Source: Vitellaria paradoxa
Lineage: Eukaryota > Streptophyta > Magnoliopsida > Ericales > Sapotaceae
Length of the DNA: 64,000 bases
Reading direction: 5' to 3'
Assembly (NCBI GenBank): GCA_019916065.1
Contig: CM034236.1
Coordinates: 24,252,358-24,316,357 of the forward strand
In this document: positions 12,328 to 24,705 of the stretch, in pieces
Layout: every line of letters starts with the position of its first letter
Numbering within the stretch: the first letter of the stretch is position 1
Notes under the pieces: model-generated
The model's input: the letters and a program-made list of their open reading frames with translations, nothing else
The model's database searches: none
Told to the model about the DNA's origin: nothing
Program-made: the position numbers and the translations under genes

Positions 12328-13520
12328 CTAATCTTCCTCTGGTGGTGATGAAGAGCCATGAACAGGTGGTGGTGGTGAGCGAACAGTAGCAAGAATAGAC
12401 TCTAAGATGTCACGCTGTGCACACTGCTCTGCCTCAATAGCACTCAAACATGCCCCCAAGGCATGAATATCAACATGTAGAGTAGGGACTACAGGAGGGT
12501 GAGCCGGCATCGTAATAGAAGATGTAGCCGCAGAAGTGTTCCGGTGCTGAGACTGAGCTAAACTACGTGCACACGTGGAGCTAGACAGCATTGCCAATGG
12601 CTGGACTATCCTAAAATTAGCTTCAATAGCCACATGATGCTTCTCTAAAATTTTCATGATCAACCTAGCAAATGGCAAACTATTAGGACCTTGAGTCTGT
12701 TGTAATCTAACTGTTAGTGAATGCATCATCAAGGAGGCTAAATCAATGGAGACGTCGGTAGTCATGGCATACATCAACTTAGCTCTATCGGGGCTTACAA
12801 AATCATCGTTGGAGAGGGGTAAGATCTGAGAACAAATAAGCTCATGGAGAATTTTGAACTTACCACTCAATTGGTTCTTTGGAAACTATCTTCTAACCCC
12901 CTATGAATGTGTTTCTCCCTTGGATAAATGACGGGCTAGCACTAGTAGTGGAGGCTCATGCTCACTAGGATAAGGATATCCAAGCTTGCGAACACTTGGG
13001 ATGTCAAGAGCAACCGTAATGCTTCACCGGTGTAATGTAATTTGCTGCCCCCGCACATGAAAGTAGTGAACACCTGCCCCAATTTCTCATCCTCCTCTAA
13101 TGATGCATTAGCATAAAACTTTCTGATGAGGGTAGGATCAATAGTGGCTCTAAATGCCAAGACAATAGACCTGCCCCTGGTATTCATAATTGTCTTGAAA
13201 TCGGCCTATTCCTCACTTAAATGATTCAAATTAATGCCCCTCTCACAAAGTACAGCCCGTTTAGTCCAATACAAATCAAACAAATCCTGGGCATCCTTGC
13301 TAATGAACCTATGAAGGTCATAATTTAGCTCATCTTCCTCATCCTCATCCTCATCCTCTTCTTCATCTTCATTGCCAGCCTCTTCATCACCCAATTGTTC
13401 TTCAACTTCCTCATCTTCAGCCTCTTCTAATTCTTGCTCTTCATCGTGCACATAATCACTATCTTCTTCCGATGAAGTAGGAGAAGGTTATGTTTTGCAT
13501 TTGCTTGAGGAACGGCCCAT
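12328..13520 (-). pseudogene. Element T ORF3 (env-like / putative plant transposon protein)
   Basis: ORF3 downstream of integrase. The start is the ATG at 13518-13520 (MGRSSSKCKT), followed by an early stop. A strongly acidic stretch (about 13320-13450, mostly E and D) leads to FISKDAQDLFDLYWTKRAVL, a stop, then MNTRGRSIVLAFRATIDPTL, a frameshift near 12942, then a 180-residue segment ending at 12328 with PPPPVHGSSSPPEED. The central part fits the family often annotated as putative plant transposon protein, found as ORF3 in Athila-like elements. No signal peptide or membrane segment is visible. The N-terminus differs from ORF3 of R and S, so T is a separate subfamily. At least three breaks make it non-functional. 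Confidence 0.7.
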
Positions 13521-14576
13521 AATGGTTGCTAACCTCATGTGCTACAAGATTAGGACAAGATTGAACTATGCTCACCAAAATGGATAAACACACCAATGCT
13601 CCCCACAACCACTTACAATATGCCCCACAAATCCTTCAATTCTCTCACAAGCACACTTGGATTGTACACTTTCAGCTCCTCAATATTCGACTCAAGCAAC
13701 AATGCCCAAAAGGTCGAATCTCCTCAGATAACCCCTTAACTTCAAATGCATACTAATGTATTTCAACCCACCTCCAACTCAATTCCCAACTCTCACACAC
13801 ATTCTATCAAACAAGTGGTGTGCACATAGGAAAAGAGAGCTACAACTAGGAATAAATTTGAAGGAACAACCCAAAGCCACTCACTTAACCAGAATAACAC
13901 CACAAATCTAGTTCAAAATCATCAAACAAGACCACAGATGAGTGTTTTACCTTACCTTTGTGAGATACTTTCAAACCCTAGTGCTCACATCCACACTTTT
14001 ACAAGTCCCACAGTTGAAAATGCTTCTCTAGACTTCACAATGTTGAAGAAAAGCTATTAGAGTAAAGAGAACGAAGTTTGTCTTGGCGAAATGGTGGATT
14101 CGGTCAAGAAAGAAAGCTCTCACACCCTGGACTTTTAACTTAGCCGAACAAGTAAAGAAGGAAGTAGAATGGATGGGCAAAACACCTAAATTGAACCCCC
14201 TAACACTTTAGCTCATGTGACTCAATTAGATGATCATGTGACCAACCTTGGGCGCCTGAGGGGGTAGCAGGTGGACGCACAAGACTCGAGCACACACAAC
14301 TTGGGTGCCCAACTTCTCGGGTGCACATGCCTCGGGCACACATGCCTCGGTATCAAAGCTAATACTCACTTGGTTAGGATTGGCACTCTAATGTTCAGCC
14401 CCAAAACTTTCCTCAAATGAAAATAAACCATCCTAAACACCTTTAAACATGAACAACTTGAAAACCAAGAAAAGACAAGACACTAAACATCTAAACCTAA
14501 ACTAAGCCTAGAAAAAGATGAATAAAAGAAATGTAAACTCCTACTCTAATATTATACAACATGTTGTGTAAGCTCT
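13521..14576 (-). other. Element T spacer between integrase and ORF3
   Basis: Noncoding. At 14248-14348 it has several GC-rich motifs: CTTGGGCGCCTGAG, CTTGGGTGCCCAAC and CTCGGGTGCACATGCCTCGG. These are the motif class of this element's own LTR (5463-5676). R and S carry a different motif class at the same position, matching their own LTRs. The rest shows nothing I can name. Confidence 0.65.
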
Positions 14577-15814
14577 CTAATCAAATGGAGGAGGGTCCGA
14601 TAGGTCCCATGTCTCAATCTCAGCCACAAACTTCTGTAAGTATGGCTTGAGACGATGGCCATTCGCCTTAAAGGTGGTGTCATTGTGGGGATTGTACACC
14701 TCACATACACCATGTTCCGAAATTGCGGTGATGACAAAAGGACTCGACCACCTAGACCTAAGCTTCCTGGTTAAAAGATGCAACCTTGAGTTATACAAGA
14801 GAACTTTCTAGCCAACTTCAAAGGATTTTCTAAGAATGTGCTTATCGTGCAAATCCTTCATCTTTGCCTTGGCAATCTTCGCATTCTCAAAAGCATCATT
14901 CCTTAATTCATCAAGTTCATTCAATTGAAGCTTCCTAAAAACGTGGGCCTCATCTAAACTCTCATTAAATTGCCAAATTGCCTAATAGGCTCTATGTTCC
15001 ATTTCAACAGGTAGGTGGCAAGCCTTGCCAAATACAAGGCAATAGGGAGACAAACCCAAGATGGTTTTATAAGCCATCCGGTACGCCCACAATGCATCGA
15101 CCAGTCTCAAAGACCAATCCTTACGAGTGGGATTGATGGTCATTTCAAGAATACCCTTTATCTCCCTATTTGCCAATTCAACTTAGCCACTATTTTGTGG
15201 GTGATAAGTAGTTCCCACTTTATGCGTCACACCATATTTTTGCATTAGGATACCAATCGGTCAATTGCAAAAATGTTTCTTCTCATCACTAACGATTGCC
15301 TGTGGCATCCCAAAACAACAGAAAATGTGTTCTTTTAGGAACTTGACCATGACTCAGTGGTCATTGGTGCGAGTAGCAATGACCTCTACCCATTTGGACA
15401 CATAGTCTATGGCCACCAAGAGATACTCAAAACCAAACAACTTAGGGAATGGGCCCATAAAATCTATCCCCCAACAATCAAAGATTTCTAAAATGATGAT
15501 AGGATTTTGGGGCATCTCATTACACTTTGATAGGGCTCCTAAGTGTTGGCAACGGTCACATCTCAAGCAATAGTTATGCACATCTTTAAACATGGAAGCC
15601 TAATAAAATCCGCTTTGAAGGATCTTAGCGGTGGTTTTCTTTGAAGAGAAGTGGCCTCCACAAGCTAAAGTGTGACAAAACTCAATGACACTATGAATCT
15701 CATGGTCAGGAATGCATCTCCTCACAATTTGGTCTGGACAATACTTGTAGAGGTAAGGCTCATCCCAAAAGAAATTACACACATTGCGTAAAAACTTACC
15801 TCTATCAACCTTCG
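14577..15814 (-). pseudogene. Element T integrase
   Basis: Minus-strand integrase in pieces. From high to low coordinate: zinc-binding region ([20 protein letters not shown], then [12 protein letters not shown]), core with [20 protein letters not shown] and [17 protein letters not shown], the middle core in broken frames, [20 protein letters not shown], and a C-terminal module with KLRSRWSSPFVI (in place of the GPF consensus) and [14 protein letters not shown] [10 protein letters not shown]. Stops and frameshifts separate these pieces. The gene continues at 58456 across element R. Integrase inserts the cDNA; this copy cannot. Confidence 0.85.
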
Positions 15815-17318
15815 TGATTACACTTGAAAAGTATAATTACAAACTCCATACTTTGATACTTATTGATGCATTTAAATAGTTAAATTTCAAGTTTTGTCGT
15901 TATTTTGTCATTTATAGTTTTATTTTCTTAATTACAGGGAAAAGGGTGAAATAATTTAAGTTTATAGCGATGAAAATAGCCTAGAAGACGAAGGAAAAGT
16001 TATAATTTAGACCTCACCTTGGATGGCCCGGACTAGCCTAAAGAGCCAGCATGGAGAAGGAAGAGAAATGGAATAATCACCATTCTGTGGTCCGGAATCC
16101 CTCCCAAATGGTCCGGACCACAGTAGTCAGGCAAGCGCATGTTAATTCTCACCTTTTAGGGTTTCTTTGCAACCTTTTCATAAAACCCTGTACACGGCCG
16201 AACTAGGAAGAGACTTTTACATATCTTTCAGATACTTTTGAGAGTTTTAAGTTAGTTTTTAGAGAGTTTTTCAATGTCTTGGGGTGTTTATGGAGATTTT
16301 CAAAGTTAATTTGTTCATCGCTGTAGTAGTGTTCCATTACTTTCTTTTAGAACTATTTATCGTGTAAGTTTGATTTCGTTTTGCTTTTCAATAACATGAT
16401 TTATTCATTTCATTTGGTAGATCAGTTGAGTATGTGCATGTTTTTCGTTTTTGTTTTGTTTAAAGTGATGCTAGCGTAAAAACTCTAGTTCTTGATTCAA
16501 CGAATCAAGGAAGGGTAGTTCATGACACACTATGGAATGTGTGTAGACCCTTCGCATGGGTTGCGCAAACCCATGCATAGGGATTTATTAGTTTTAAACC
16601 TATTTTAACTTGTTTCAAAAGCATTCGAAAATGAAAATCTTTAACCACATTCACTAAAATCATTGGTATGGGTTTTCGATTACAATTGGTTTAATATTTT
16701 CGAACAAATTAAAAATAGGATTTGAATTCAAATCTGATTTCGTTTGTTTGAAAAACTTTCAAAAACAAAAGTCTTTAACCATATTCGTTAAAATCACTGG
16801 TATTAGTTTTTGATTAAAACGTTCTCAATAATTTTTGAACAAGCACATAATTCAGATTTGAACCCAAACATCCCATAGTGAAGTAGTGAACTACCCGGAC
16901 TTAAAAGTTGGATCAAGAACCTCTTAAATATTGTGCTCGTCATTTAATTTAATTTTTGCGATAATCAATTTGTTGTGAAATTTAAAGTAGATTATTTATT
17001 TGTATTCTAAAAATTAAATTGAATTCCTTTAACTAATATTTAATTTATTTGGAACTTAAAACAAAAGGTTGAACTGCTGAATCTTTTGAGTAGTGTTAAT
17101 TTACTTCTTAGTTTGAATTGTAATTTTGCAAAATCAAAGGATTTAGTTTCAATTGAACATCAGACTTTGCTTGCAATTAAACTTTGAATTTTCCTTATAA
17201 CCTAGAAACTAAATAACATAGGCTCCCAGTGAATTCGACCTCAGACTCACCGAGTTAAAACTATGGCTGCCCTCTTACACTTGAGAGGTAGAACCCAAAC
17301 ACATTTTAGGGTCGGTTA
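15815..17318 (+). repeat. Element R 5' LTR
   Basis: Starts TGATTACACTTGAAAAGTAT and ends GGGTCGGTTA, where the CA end has become TA. The 3' LTR at 56953-58455 matches it. A GC-rich inverted motif (CTGTGGTCCGG ... GGTCCGGACCACAG, 16085-16123) lies about 55 bp before a TATA-like CATAAAACCC (about 16180). Two copies of a stem-loop follow in the transcribed part (16633-16677 and about 16766-16812). Confidence 0.9.
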
Positions 17319-17324
17319 AGTTTT

Positions 17325-17341
17325 TGGCGCCGTTGCCGAGG
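17325..17341 (+). promoter_or_regulatory. Element R primer binding site (tRNA-Asp)
   Basis: TGGCGCCGTTGCCGAGG, complementary to the 3' end of plant tRNA-Asp with one mismatch, six bases after the LTR. tRNA-Asp priming is typical of the Athila/Tat group. Confidence 0.88.
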
Positions 17342-17455
17342 AGCCAAAATTTAGTTTTTAGGTTATTCCTATTTTTATTTCTTTTTTTTACGTGAGTTTA
17401 TTTTTCCTTAAAAAAAAAAAAAAAAACTTGAAAGGACTCAAAATGTTTGAAGTGT

Positions 17456-18801
17456 ATGCAACTTAGATCGGGTAGGGTAATTGTAGTAGAACCTGAACTA
17501 GAAGACCCTTCCTACCTTCCTGAACCCTTTTCCACATACTCATTTTCCACAGGTTCACTTACCACCTCATCTTTTCACTCAATGGCTGACTTAAGAGGGG
17601 AAGGTAGTGAACATGGTGATAATGATCCCCAAGACGTTCCGGGTTTTATCCCATTGAGAGATCGCCTTAACCTTGTGAGGCAATCTACACCATCATGCAT
17701 AGTCTTACCTTTAAATAGGGGAAACTTCACACTTAGACCAGGAATCATCAACTTTTGCCTACCTTCCATGGTTTAGACTCTAAGAATCCCTATAGCCACC
17801 TTAGGGAGTTTGAGGAAGTTAGTAACACTTATGTTGATCATAATGCCAATGAGGATGTAGTACGTCTTCAACTTTTCCCATTTTCCCTTAAGGACAAGGC
17901 CAAATCCTGGCTTTACAGCCTCCGTCCGCATTCTGTTAGTACGTGGCGTGAAATACAAACTGAGTTTCTAAAGAAATACTTCCCAACCTAGAAAACTCAG
18001 CATTATAGGTGACAGATTACCACCATTTCGTGCAAACCTAATGAGAACTTTTGTCGAGCTTGGGAAAGGTTTAAGGACCTTTTAATGGCTTGTCCTCATT
18101 ATGGTTTTGAGCCATGGAGAATAGTGAGCATATTCAATGAATCTTTGACTCCTAGTCTTAAGGAATTAGTGTCTACCATGTGCAATGGAACTTTATTTGA
18201 TAAGACTACGGAGGATGCCATGGACTTCTTTGACATGGTAGCCGAAGATTCCAATGATTGGGAAATAGGACCTTTTTCATCTTCTGAGCATAGGAATTCC
18301 ATACCTAGTGGTCATTTGACGTTAAGTGAGAGTGATGATTTGTGGGTCAGGATAGCTGCATTGCAACATAAGTTAGAATCTCTTGAGCTTATAAATAAGG
18401 AGAAATTGGTTGAAGCACAAATGATATGTAGGGTATGTGACCAAATGGGACATGATGTTAATTCATGTCCCGAGATTCCTTTACTTAAAGAGATTGCTTA
18501 TGGTCAGGCTTACATTAACAATTCTCAGAACCGGCCATTCCAGAATAGGGGTCAGGGTAACACTTCCTACCCGCAAGGAGGGAATGTTAAGTACCAAGGG
18601 AGAAATCAACTTTCCAATGCTTATCCCCCGAGGTGGAAGAATCCTCCTGGTTTTGGGTGGAGAAATGACAACTGGGTCAACCATTCCAACCTTCTCCCTT
18701 ACCACCACTCCAATACCAACAGCCCAATCCTGTGGTATTCCAACTTGCAAAGAAGGGACCTATTGAGGACACTATTCATCAATTCATGCAATAGTAATTA
18801 A
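17456..18801 (+). pseudogene. Element R gag
   Basis: Nucleocapsid/capsid gene of an Athila-like element. The ATG at 17456 gives MQLRSGRVIVVEPELEDPSY, matching the start of gag in S. A frameshift near 17740 breaks the frame before FHGLDSKNPYSHLREFEEV, and the retrotransposon gag domain continues (LFPFSLKDKAKSWL). In-frame TAG at 17989 and TGA at 18010 replace Gln and Arg codons seen in S. The downstream piece has WERFKDLLMACPHYGFEPWR, FDMVAEDSNDWE and a CCHC knuckle, CRVCDQMGHDVNSC. The end is uncertain because the frame is lost again near 18780. Confidence 0.87.
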
Positions 18802-18815
18802 GCATCAACGATAAC

Positions 18816-20340
18816 ATGAATCGGTCCTTAGAGGACATTAGAGGGCAAGTTTCTAAGTTGACACAAGCTATGAGTACCACTCAAAGTGGCACACTCCTTT
18901 CACAAACTTTCCCAAACCCGAAAGGTCAGGTAAACCTTGCTGAGTCATGTACTTCAGGTACTACCTCACATGAACAAGTGCAATCTAGTACCACCTTGTG
19001 AAGTGGGAGGGTGATACATAAGCCTGATGATCCTAGAGTCAATGCACCAAATGCTAAATTAGGAATGAGAGGTAATGGGGAGGTTGAAGAGCCGACTAAA
19101 GTAGAAAATAAGGAAGAGAAGGAGGGAGAAACCAAAGATAGAGAGAGGCCAACAGTTGAGAGCAAGAAAGGTGAAAAAAGGTGAAAGAAAAAGAGGGGGA
19201 AATCATTGTGGGAACGTTGGGTAAGCATAAGGAACAAGTAGCTAGATACGCACCTAGGCCACCCTTTCCTCAAAGGTTAGCAAAAGGTAAGAATGAGATG
19301 TTGAATTCTGAAATTTATGAGGTCTTTAAACAAGTAAGAATCAACATCCCATTACTTGAGGCTATTAGACAGAATCCATCCTACGCTAAGTACCTTAGAG
19401 ATATGTGCACTGTTAAGAGAAAACTTAATATCAAGGAAAAAGCCTTCTTGATTGAACAAGTTAGTGCCATCATCCAGCATGACACACCTCCTAGGTATAA
19501 AGATCTTAGATGTCCAACAATTTCATGCATAATTGGAGATCACGTCATTGATAAAGCTCTACTTGACCTAGGTGCTAGTGTCAACCTATTGGCTTACACG
19601 GTTTACCAACAATTAGGATTAGGCGAGTTGAAACCCACTAGGATAACATTACAATTGGCAGATCGCTCAGTAAAAATGCCAAGGGGTATAGTGGAAGATG
19701 TGTTGGTCCAAGTAGACAAATTCTACTTTCCCGCACATTTCATAGTGCTGGACATCTAACATCTTCAAAATCCCTCCCGTTCAAAATCCCTCGCATTCCA
19801 TTCTGGTCATTTTAGGTAGACCATTCCTTGCTACCTCTAATGTTGTGATTAATCGTAGAAGCGGGGTTATGAAGCTATCTTTCGGGAATATGACTATTGA
19901 AATGAACATTTTTAGGGTGGGGAAATAGATGGGAGAGTTTGAGAATGTCAAAGAGGTGGATGTGATACATGCTTTAAGTGAGGAGTATTTTTAGAAGACC
20001 TATATTGAGGATACCCTAGAACGAGCCCTAGTGAGAAGTGAAAGGTGTGAAGCTTTGGACGGAGAGAATTTTATGGAGAGTGAAGAATTGACAAGTGATA
20101 AAGAGGAAGTTATGGCAATTAATGGCTGGGTGCTAGTGTTTGAATCTTTAGAGCCATCCTTGATCAAACCCAAGCCGTCAGTTGAGTGTCCTCCTTATCT
20201 TTCTGGGAAACTTTTGCCCAGTGAACTTAAATATGCATTTCTAGGAAAGGGTAAGACATTCCCAGTAGTCATTTCTTTGAAGTTGGAAAAAGTTCAAGAA
20301 GAGAAGTTTGAGTGCGCACTGAAAGGCCTTGGGATGGACA
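18816..20340 (+). pseudogene. Element R gag-pol linker and aspartic protease
   Basis: Linker followed by a retroviral-type aspartic protease. Pieces: 18816-19001 (SLEDIRGQVSKLTQAMSTTQ, ended by a TGA replacing an Arg codon), 19181-19759 (linker PRPPFPQRLAKGKNEMLNSE, then the active site DLGASVNLL at about 19564 and LADRSVKMPRGIVEDVL), and 20031-20348. The frame is lost near 19760, and a TAG at 19926 replaces a Gln. The flap-like VILGRPFLATSN block is readable at about 19800-19845 in another frame. 19024-19572 is nearly identical to T at 60750-61293, while the surrounding sequence is not. Confidence 0.85.
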
Positions 20341-21623
20341 GTGGCTGATCTTCGAGGTATTAGTCCCCTAGTGTGTACTCATCATATATACCTTGAGGAT
20401 GAGGCCAAACCGGTAAGGCAAATGCAACGAAGACTAAACCCCAACATGAAAGAGGTGGTAAAAGGGGAAGTACTTAAGTTGCTCGATGCGGGTATTATTT
20501 ACCCCATATCTAACTCAAAGTGGGTGAGTCCCACTCAAGTAGTTCCAAAACAATCTGGTGTCACGGTAGTTGAGAATGAGAAAGGAGAGTTAGTGTCTCA
20601 ACGCACCCAAACTGGGTGGTGAATGTGAATTGATTATAGGCAATTAAATGCAGTGACCTGGAAGGATCATTTCCCCTTTCCATTTCTAGATCAAGTGCTT
20701 AAGAAAGTAGAGAGGAAATCTTTCTACTGCTTTCTTGATGGTTATTTGGGGTATAATCAAGTTTAGATAGCACTGGAGGACTAAGAGAAAACCACATTCA
20801 CATGCCCTTTTGGCACTTTTGCATACAGACAAATGCCATTTGGGTTATGCAACGCACCTGTGACCTTTTAAAGGTGTGTGATGAGCATTTTTAGTGACAT
20901 GATTGAACGGTTCTTATAGGTTTTCATAGATGATTTCTCTATCTATGAAGATACATTTGATGATTGCCTGACCAACCTTGAAAGAGTGTAAGTGCGATGT
21001 GAGGAAAGTAACTTGGTGCTAAATTGGGAGAAGTGCCATTTCATGGTATAACAAGGAATTGTTTTAGGGCATATAGTGCCATGTCAAGGAATTGAGGTAG
21101 ACAAAGCAAAAGTGGAACTAATCCAAAAAGCTTACCTGCCCCTCGATGTGTGAAGGACGTAAGATCATTCCTTGGACATGCCAGGTTTTACTGGCGATTC
21201 ATTCAATCCTTTAGCTCTATTACCCAACCCTTATGCTCATTATTGTCCAATGATGTTCCTTTTGAATGGACAACATCATGCCAAGAGGCATTTGATCGAC
21301 TTAAACAATTGCTCACCACCGCTCCCATTATGCAAAGCCCGAATTGGTCTCCACCATTCGAGTTTATGTGTGACGCTAGTGATTTCGCAGTGCGTGCAGT
21401 CTTAGGGCAACAGAAAGAAAGGAAACCTCATGCTATTTATTACGCTAGTAAAACTCTGAATGAGGCTCAAGTTAACTATACCACCACTGAAAAAGAGCTT
21501 CTAGCGGTAGTTTTTGCCCTGAACAAGTTTAGGTCACATTTGGTAGGTTCTCACGTTACAGTGTTTACAGACCATACGGCATTGAAATATCTTCTTTCCA
21601 AGCAAGAGGCCAAACCCGTCTAA
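20329..21623 (+). pseudogene. Element R reverse transcriptase and RNase H
   Basis: Reverse transcriptase in broken frames. 20329-20622 holds GIIYPISNSKWVSPTQVVPK and ends at a TGA (20620-20622) where relatives have Arg. FLDGYLGYNQ follows at about 20735, then stops at 20764 and 20782. The catalytic block reads FIDDFS at about 20923-20940 where relatives have FMDDFS, so Met has changed to Ile next to the two Asp. A TAA at 21049 replaces Gln. From 21150 the thumb and RNase H are open to 21623: VRSFLGHARFYWRFI, the RNase H DAS motif (CDASDFAV), YTTTEKELLAVVFALNKF and [18 protein letters not shown]. It is not functional. Confidence 0.87.
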
Positions 21624-23107
21624 TTAGATGGATGTTACTCCTCCAAGAGTTTGATTTGGAAATCAAGGACAAGAAAGGAGTAGAAAATGTCGTAGCTAAC
21701 CATTTGTCTAGATTACCTCATCATGTGTCCAACTCTAGTGACCTACCAATCAATAATCATTTCCCTGATGAGCATATCATGCATATTAGCACCAATCCTC
21801 CGATCCATCCTCCTTGGTATGCAGACATTGCCAATTTCTTAGTGACTAGCCAAATGCCATCCCATTGGACAAAGGTTGATACAGGAAAGTTCTTACACAA
21901 TGTGCACAATTTCTTTTGGGATGAGCCTTACCTCAACAAGTATTATCCAGATCAAATTGTGAGGAGATGCATTCCCAACCATGAGATTCATAGTGTTATT
22001 GAGTTTTGTCACACCTTAGCTTATGGAGGCCACTTCTCTTCAAAAAAGAAACCACTGCTAAGATTCTTCAAAGCGGATTTTATTAGCCTTTCATGTTTAA
22101 AGACGTGCATAACTATTGCTTGAGATGTGACCATTGCCAATGCTTAAGAGCCCTATCTAAGCGCAATGAGATGCCCTAAAACCCTGTGATCATTTTAGAA
22201 ATTTTTGATTGTTGGGGAATAGATTTCATGGGTCCATTCCCTAATCGTTTGGTTTTGAATATATCTTGGTGGCTATACACTATGTGTCAAAATGGGCAGA
22301 GGCCATTGCCACTCGCACCAATGACCATCGAGTAGTGGTCAAGTTCCTAAAAGAAATATTTTCTCTCATTTTGGGATGCCACGAGTGATCATTAGTGATG
22401 AGGGTAAGCATTTTTGCAATAAGGCTGTTGATATCCTAATGCGTAAATATTGTGTGACGGATAAAGTGGGAACTGCTTATCACCCACGAAACAGCGACCA
22501 GGTTGAATTAGCAAATAGGGAGATAAAGGGTATTCTTGAAAAGACCGTCAATCCCATTTGCAAAGATTGGTCTTTGAGACTAGTTGATATATATTAGGTG
22601 TACCAGACGGCTTATAAAACCATTTTGGGTATGTCTCTATATCGCATTATCTTTGGCAAGGCTTGCCACCTACTCGTTGAGATGGAACATAGAGCCTATT
22701 GGGCAATCTAGCAATTTAATGGGAGTATAGATGATGCCGGTGTTCTTCGTAACCTTCAAGTTAATGAACTTGAAGAATTAAGAAATGATGCTTTTGAAAA
22801 TGCGAAACTTGCTAAGGCTAAGATGAAGAAATTACATGATAAGCACATTCGTAGGAAATCCTTCCATGTTGGCCAAAAAGTTTTGATGTATGACTCAAGG
22901 TTACATCTTTTCCTGGGAAAGCTTCAGTCTAGGTGGTGTGGTCATTTTGTTTTCCTTTTTGTCTCAGGACATGGTGTGTGTGAGATTTACAACCCACGCA
23001 ATAACACTACTTTCAAGGTGAATGGCCATCGTCTCAAGCCATATTTGGAGAACTTCATGGCGGAGGTTGAAACGTGGAATCTTTTAGATCCTCCACCTTA
23101 CGAGTAA
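21624..23107 (+). pseudogene. Element R integrase
   Basis: The RNase H/integrase linker and zinc-binding region lie at 21632-22123 ([31 protein letters not shown]). The core is in pieces: [11 protein letters not shown] at about 22210 and 22376-22597 ([37 protein letters not shown]). The C-terminal module at 22823-23107 has [20 protein letters not shown] and [12 protein letters not shown], where Tyr-Gly-Pro of the GPF module has become Cys-Gly-His, and ends in [20 protein letters not shown]. The order matches S and T; there are at least four breaks. Confidence 0.86.
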
Positions 23108-24152
23108 TACGGGATTACAACGTAGTTGTAATTGTAACATAGTTAGGATTCGGATAGGTTTTATCTTTACCTTGTTTTAGCATTCTGATTTTGAGTTTAG
23201 GCATTCTTTGGTTGTTCAAAACAAAACAAAAACGTGTTGAAAGTATCCCATTTTGTGGTCCAGACCCCTAGACCAGATGGTTTGGACCACAGTGAGCATA
23301 TTTAGAAGAATTGTGGAGGAGACCATTCTGTGGTCTGGACCACAGTAAGCATGTTTGGCCGAGGCTTTGGAAAGGACCATTCTGTGGTCCCGACCCTGCA
23401 ACTAATTTAATAGCTTCTTCAGCCACTTTAAACCTAATTTTCTCTCCTCGAACTTCAATTCCTCTCAAGCTCTCCCTACATACTTGAAGATTTCTTCAAG
23501 AATAGGCCTTTCCGAGGGTTGCTTAGTGACATTTAACTCCTATCTTCTCGTTTAAGCTACCTAAGGTATGTTTCCTCTATACTTTGAGCCCTAGGTTGTT
23601 TCTTGTGTCAATTCCTCTTTGAACCCGAGCTGCAAAATATCAGGGGTTCTGAATTTCTTGTATGATGGAGCCTTATTTTGAGTTCCCAACAGTGGGTAGA
23701 AAGAACTTACTCATTTTGAGTGACTTTCTTCACACCCTATCATCTTCCTCATCATAGGTCACAATTTGGGTCCAAGGGTTCAAAGAATCCCAAGGCTTTA
23801 GCTTGTCTTTGATTTATCTATCTTCAAAAGTCTTCTTTTGCAATTAGTATTAAGATTTTTTTTTTGATCAAATTGATGTTTTATGCTAATGGACCCATCC
23901 ATGGTGGATGTTGTATGGCCACCAAGATTATTGAATGGATCCATCCATGGTGGGTGTTGTATGGCCACCAAGATTATTGAATAGATCCATCCATGGTGGA
24001 TGTTGTATGGCCACCTGGACTATCTATATTACACATATTCATCTCAGTTTCAATGTACATTTTTCTTCAATAGAATGGGCCATTGAACTTGTGTGGATAT
24101 AGGGGTTGCATAGCAATTAATTGAATATTCCTTTTGTATTTTTGTAACTCCC
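23108..24152 (+). other. Element R spacer before ORF3, with motif cluster
   Basis: Noncoding, about 1 kb. 23253-23292, 23328-23345 and 23382-23396 carry the CTGTGGTCTGGACCACAG motif class seen in this element's LTR; the middle copy is a near-perfect 18-bp palindrome. 23903-24015 holds three copies of a 21-nt hairpin unit with an exact 46-bp period. A pyrimidine-rich stretch follows up to the ORF3 ATG at 24153. Confidence 0.75.
23903..24015 (+). repeat. Triple hairpin repeat before element R ORF3
   Basis: Units at 23903-23923, 23949-23969 and 23995-24015, each GGTGG, 11 nt, CCACC, with a 46-bp period. The last unit ends 137 nt before the ORF3 ATG. Element S has a matching array at 32786-32903 on the minus strand, 140 nt before its ORF3. 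Confidence 0.8.
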
Positions 24153-24705
24153 ATGGCCCCAAGAGTTAAAAGACCTGCAAATAGACAGCTAGGGACCAGT
24201 TCATTTGATAGAAGTAGATTTTGGAAAGAGGATGCTAAGCAAAAATATGATGCGAGTTGGGGACATAAATCAGTGGTGATTGAGTGCTTTTGGCAACTTG
24301 ACCATTTTAGGTGTGAAGAATTTATGTTAGAACAAAACTTTGAGGGGCAACATTGGCTTCACATGGTAAGATTTCATGCCTATCATATAGTTGATTTAGT
24401 TAAAGAGTTCTTTTCCAATTTTAGAGAAGGGTCCATCATCAGGGGAAATGGTAGAGAACAACTCATTAATTGGGTCAGAGGGGTTGAGATTACACTTACA
24501 CCCGATGATTTTGCTCACGTATTCCAAGTACCTAGAGTTCAAAATCCAAAATTTACTTACCCTGCTAAGGGCACTCCACCATTCCCTATTGTGGTTTCAG
24601 AGATTTTATTAAACGGCTAGGAATAGGTTAGAGAATATAGGAAATTGGTGTCTGTGCTTAAAAATAAATATTAGGCATTGCATATGTTTTCATGCACAAA
24701 CCTGT
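24153..24705 (+). pseudogene. Element R ORF3, N-terminal part (env-like / plant transposon protein)
   Basis: The ATG at 24153 gives MAPRVKRPANRQLGTSSFDR, matching ORF3 of S. The conserved region follows: FEGQHWLHMVRFHAYHIVDL, INWVRGVEITLTPDDFAHVF, YPAKGTPPFPIVVSEILL. A TAG at about 24618 and later stops break the frame before element Q interrupts the gene at 24706; the reading resumes at 53542. The family is the plant transposon protein domain found as ORF3 of Athila-like elements. No signal peptide is visible. Confidence 0.82.

Noticed and set aside
12942..13451. A host acidic nuclear protein gene
   Set aside because: The acidic stretch is collinear with the transposon ORF3 after integrase in element T and is interrupted by stops.
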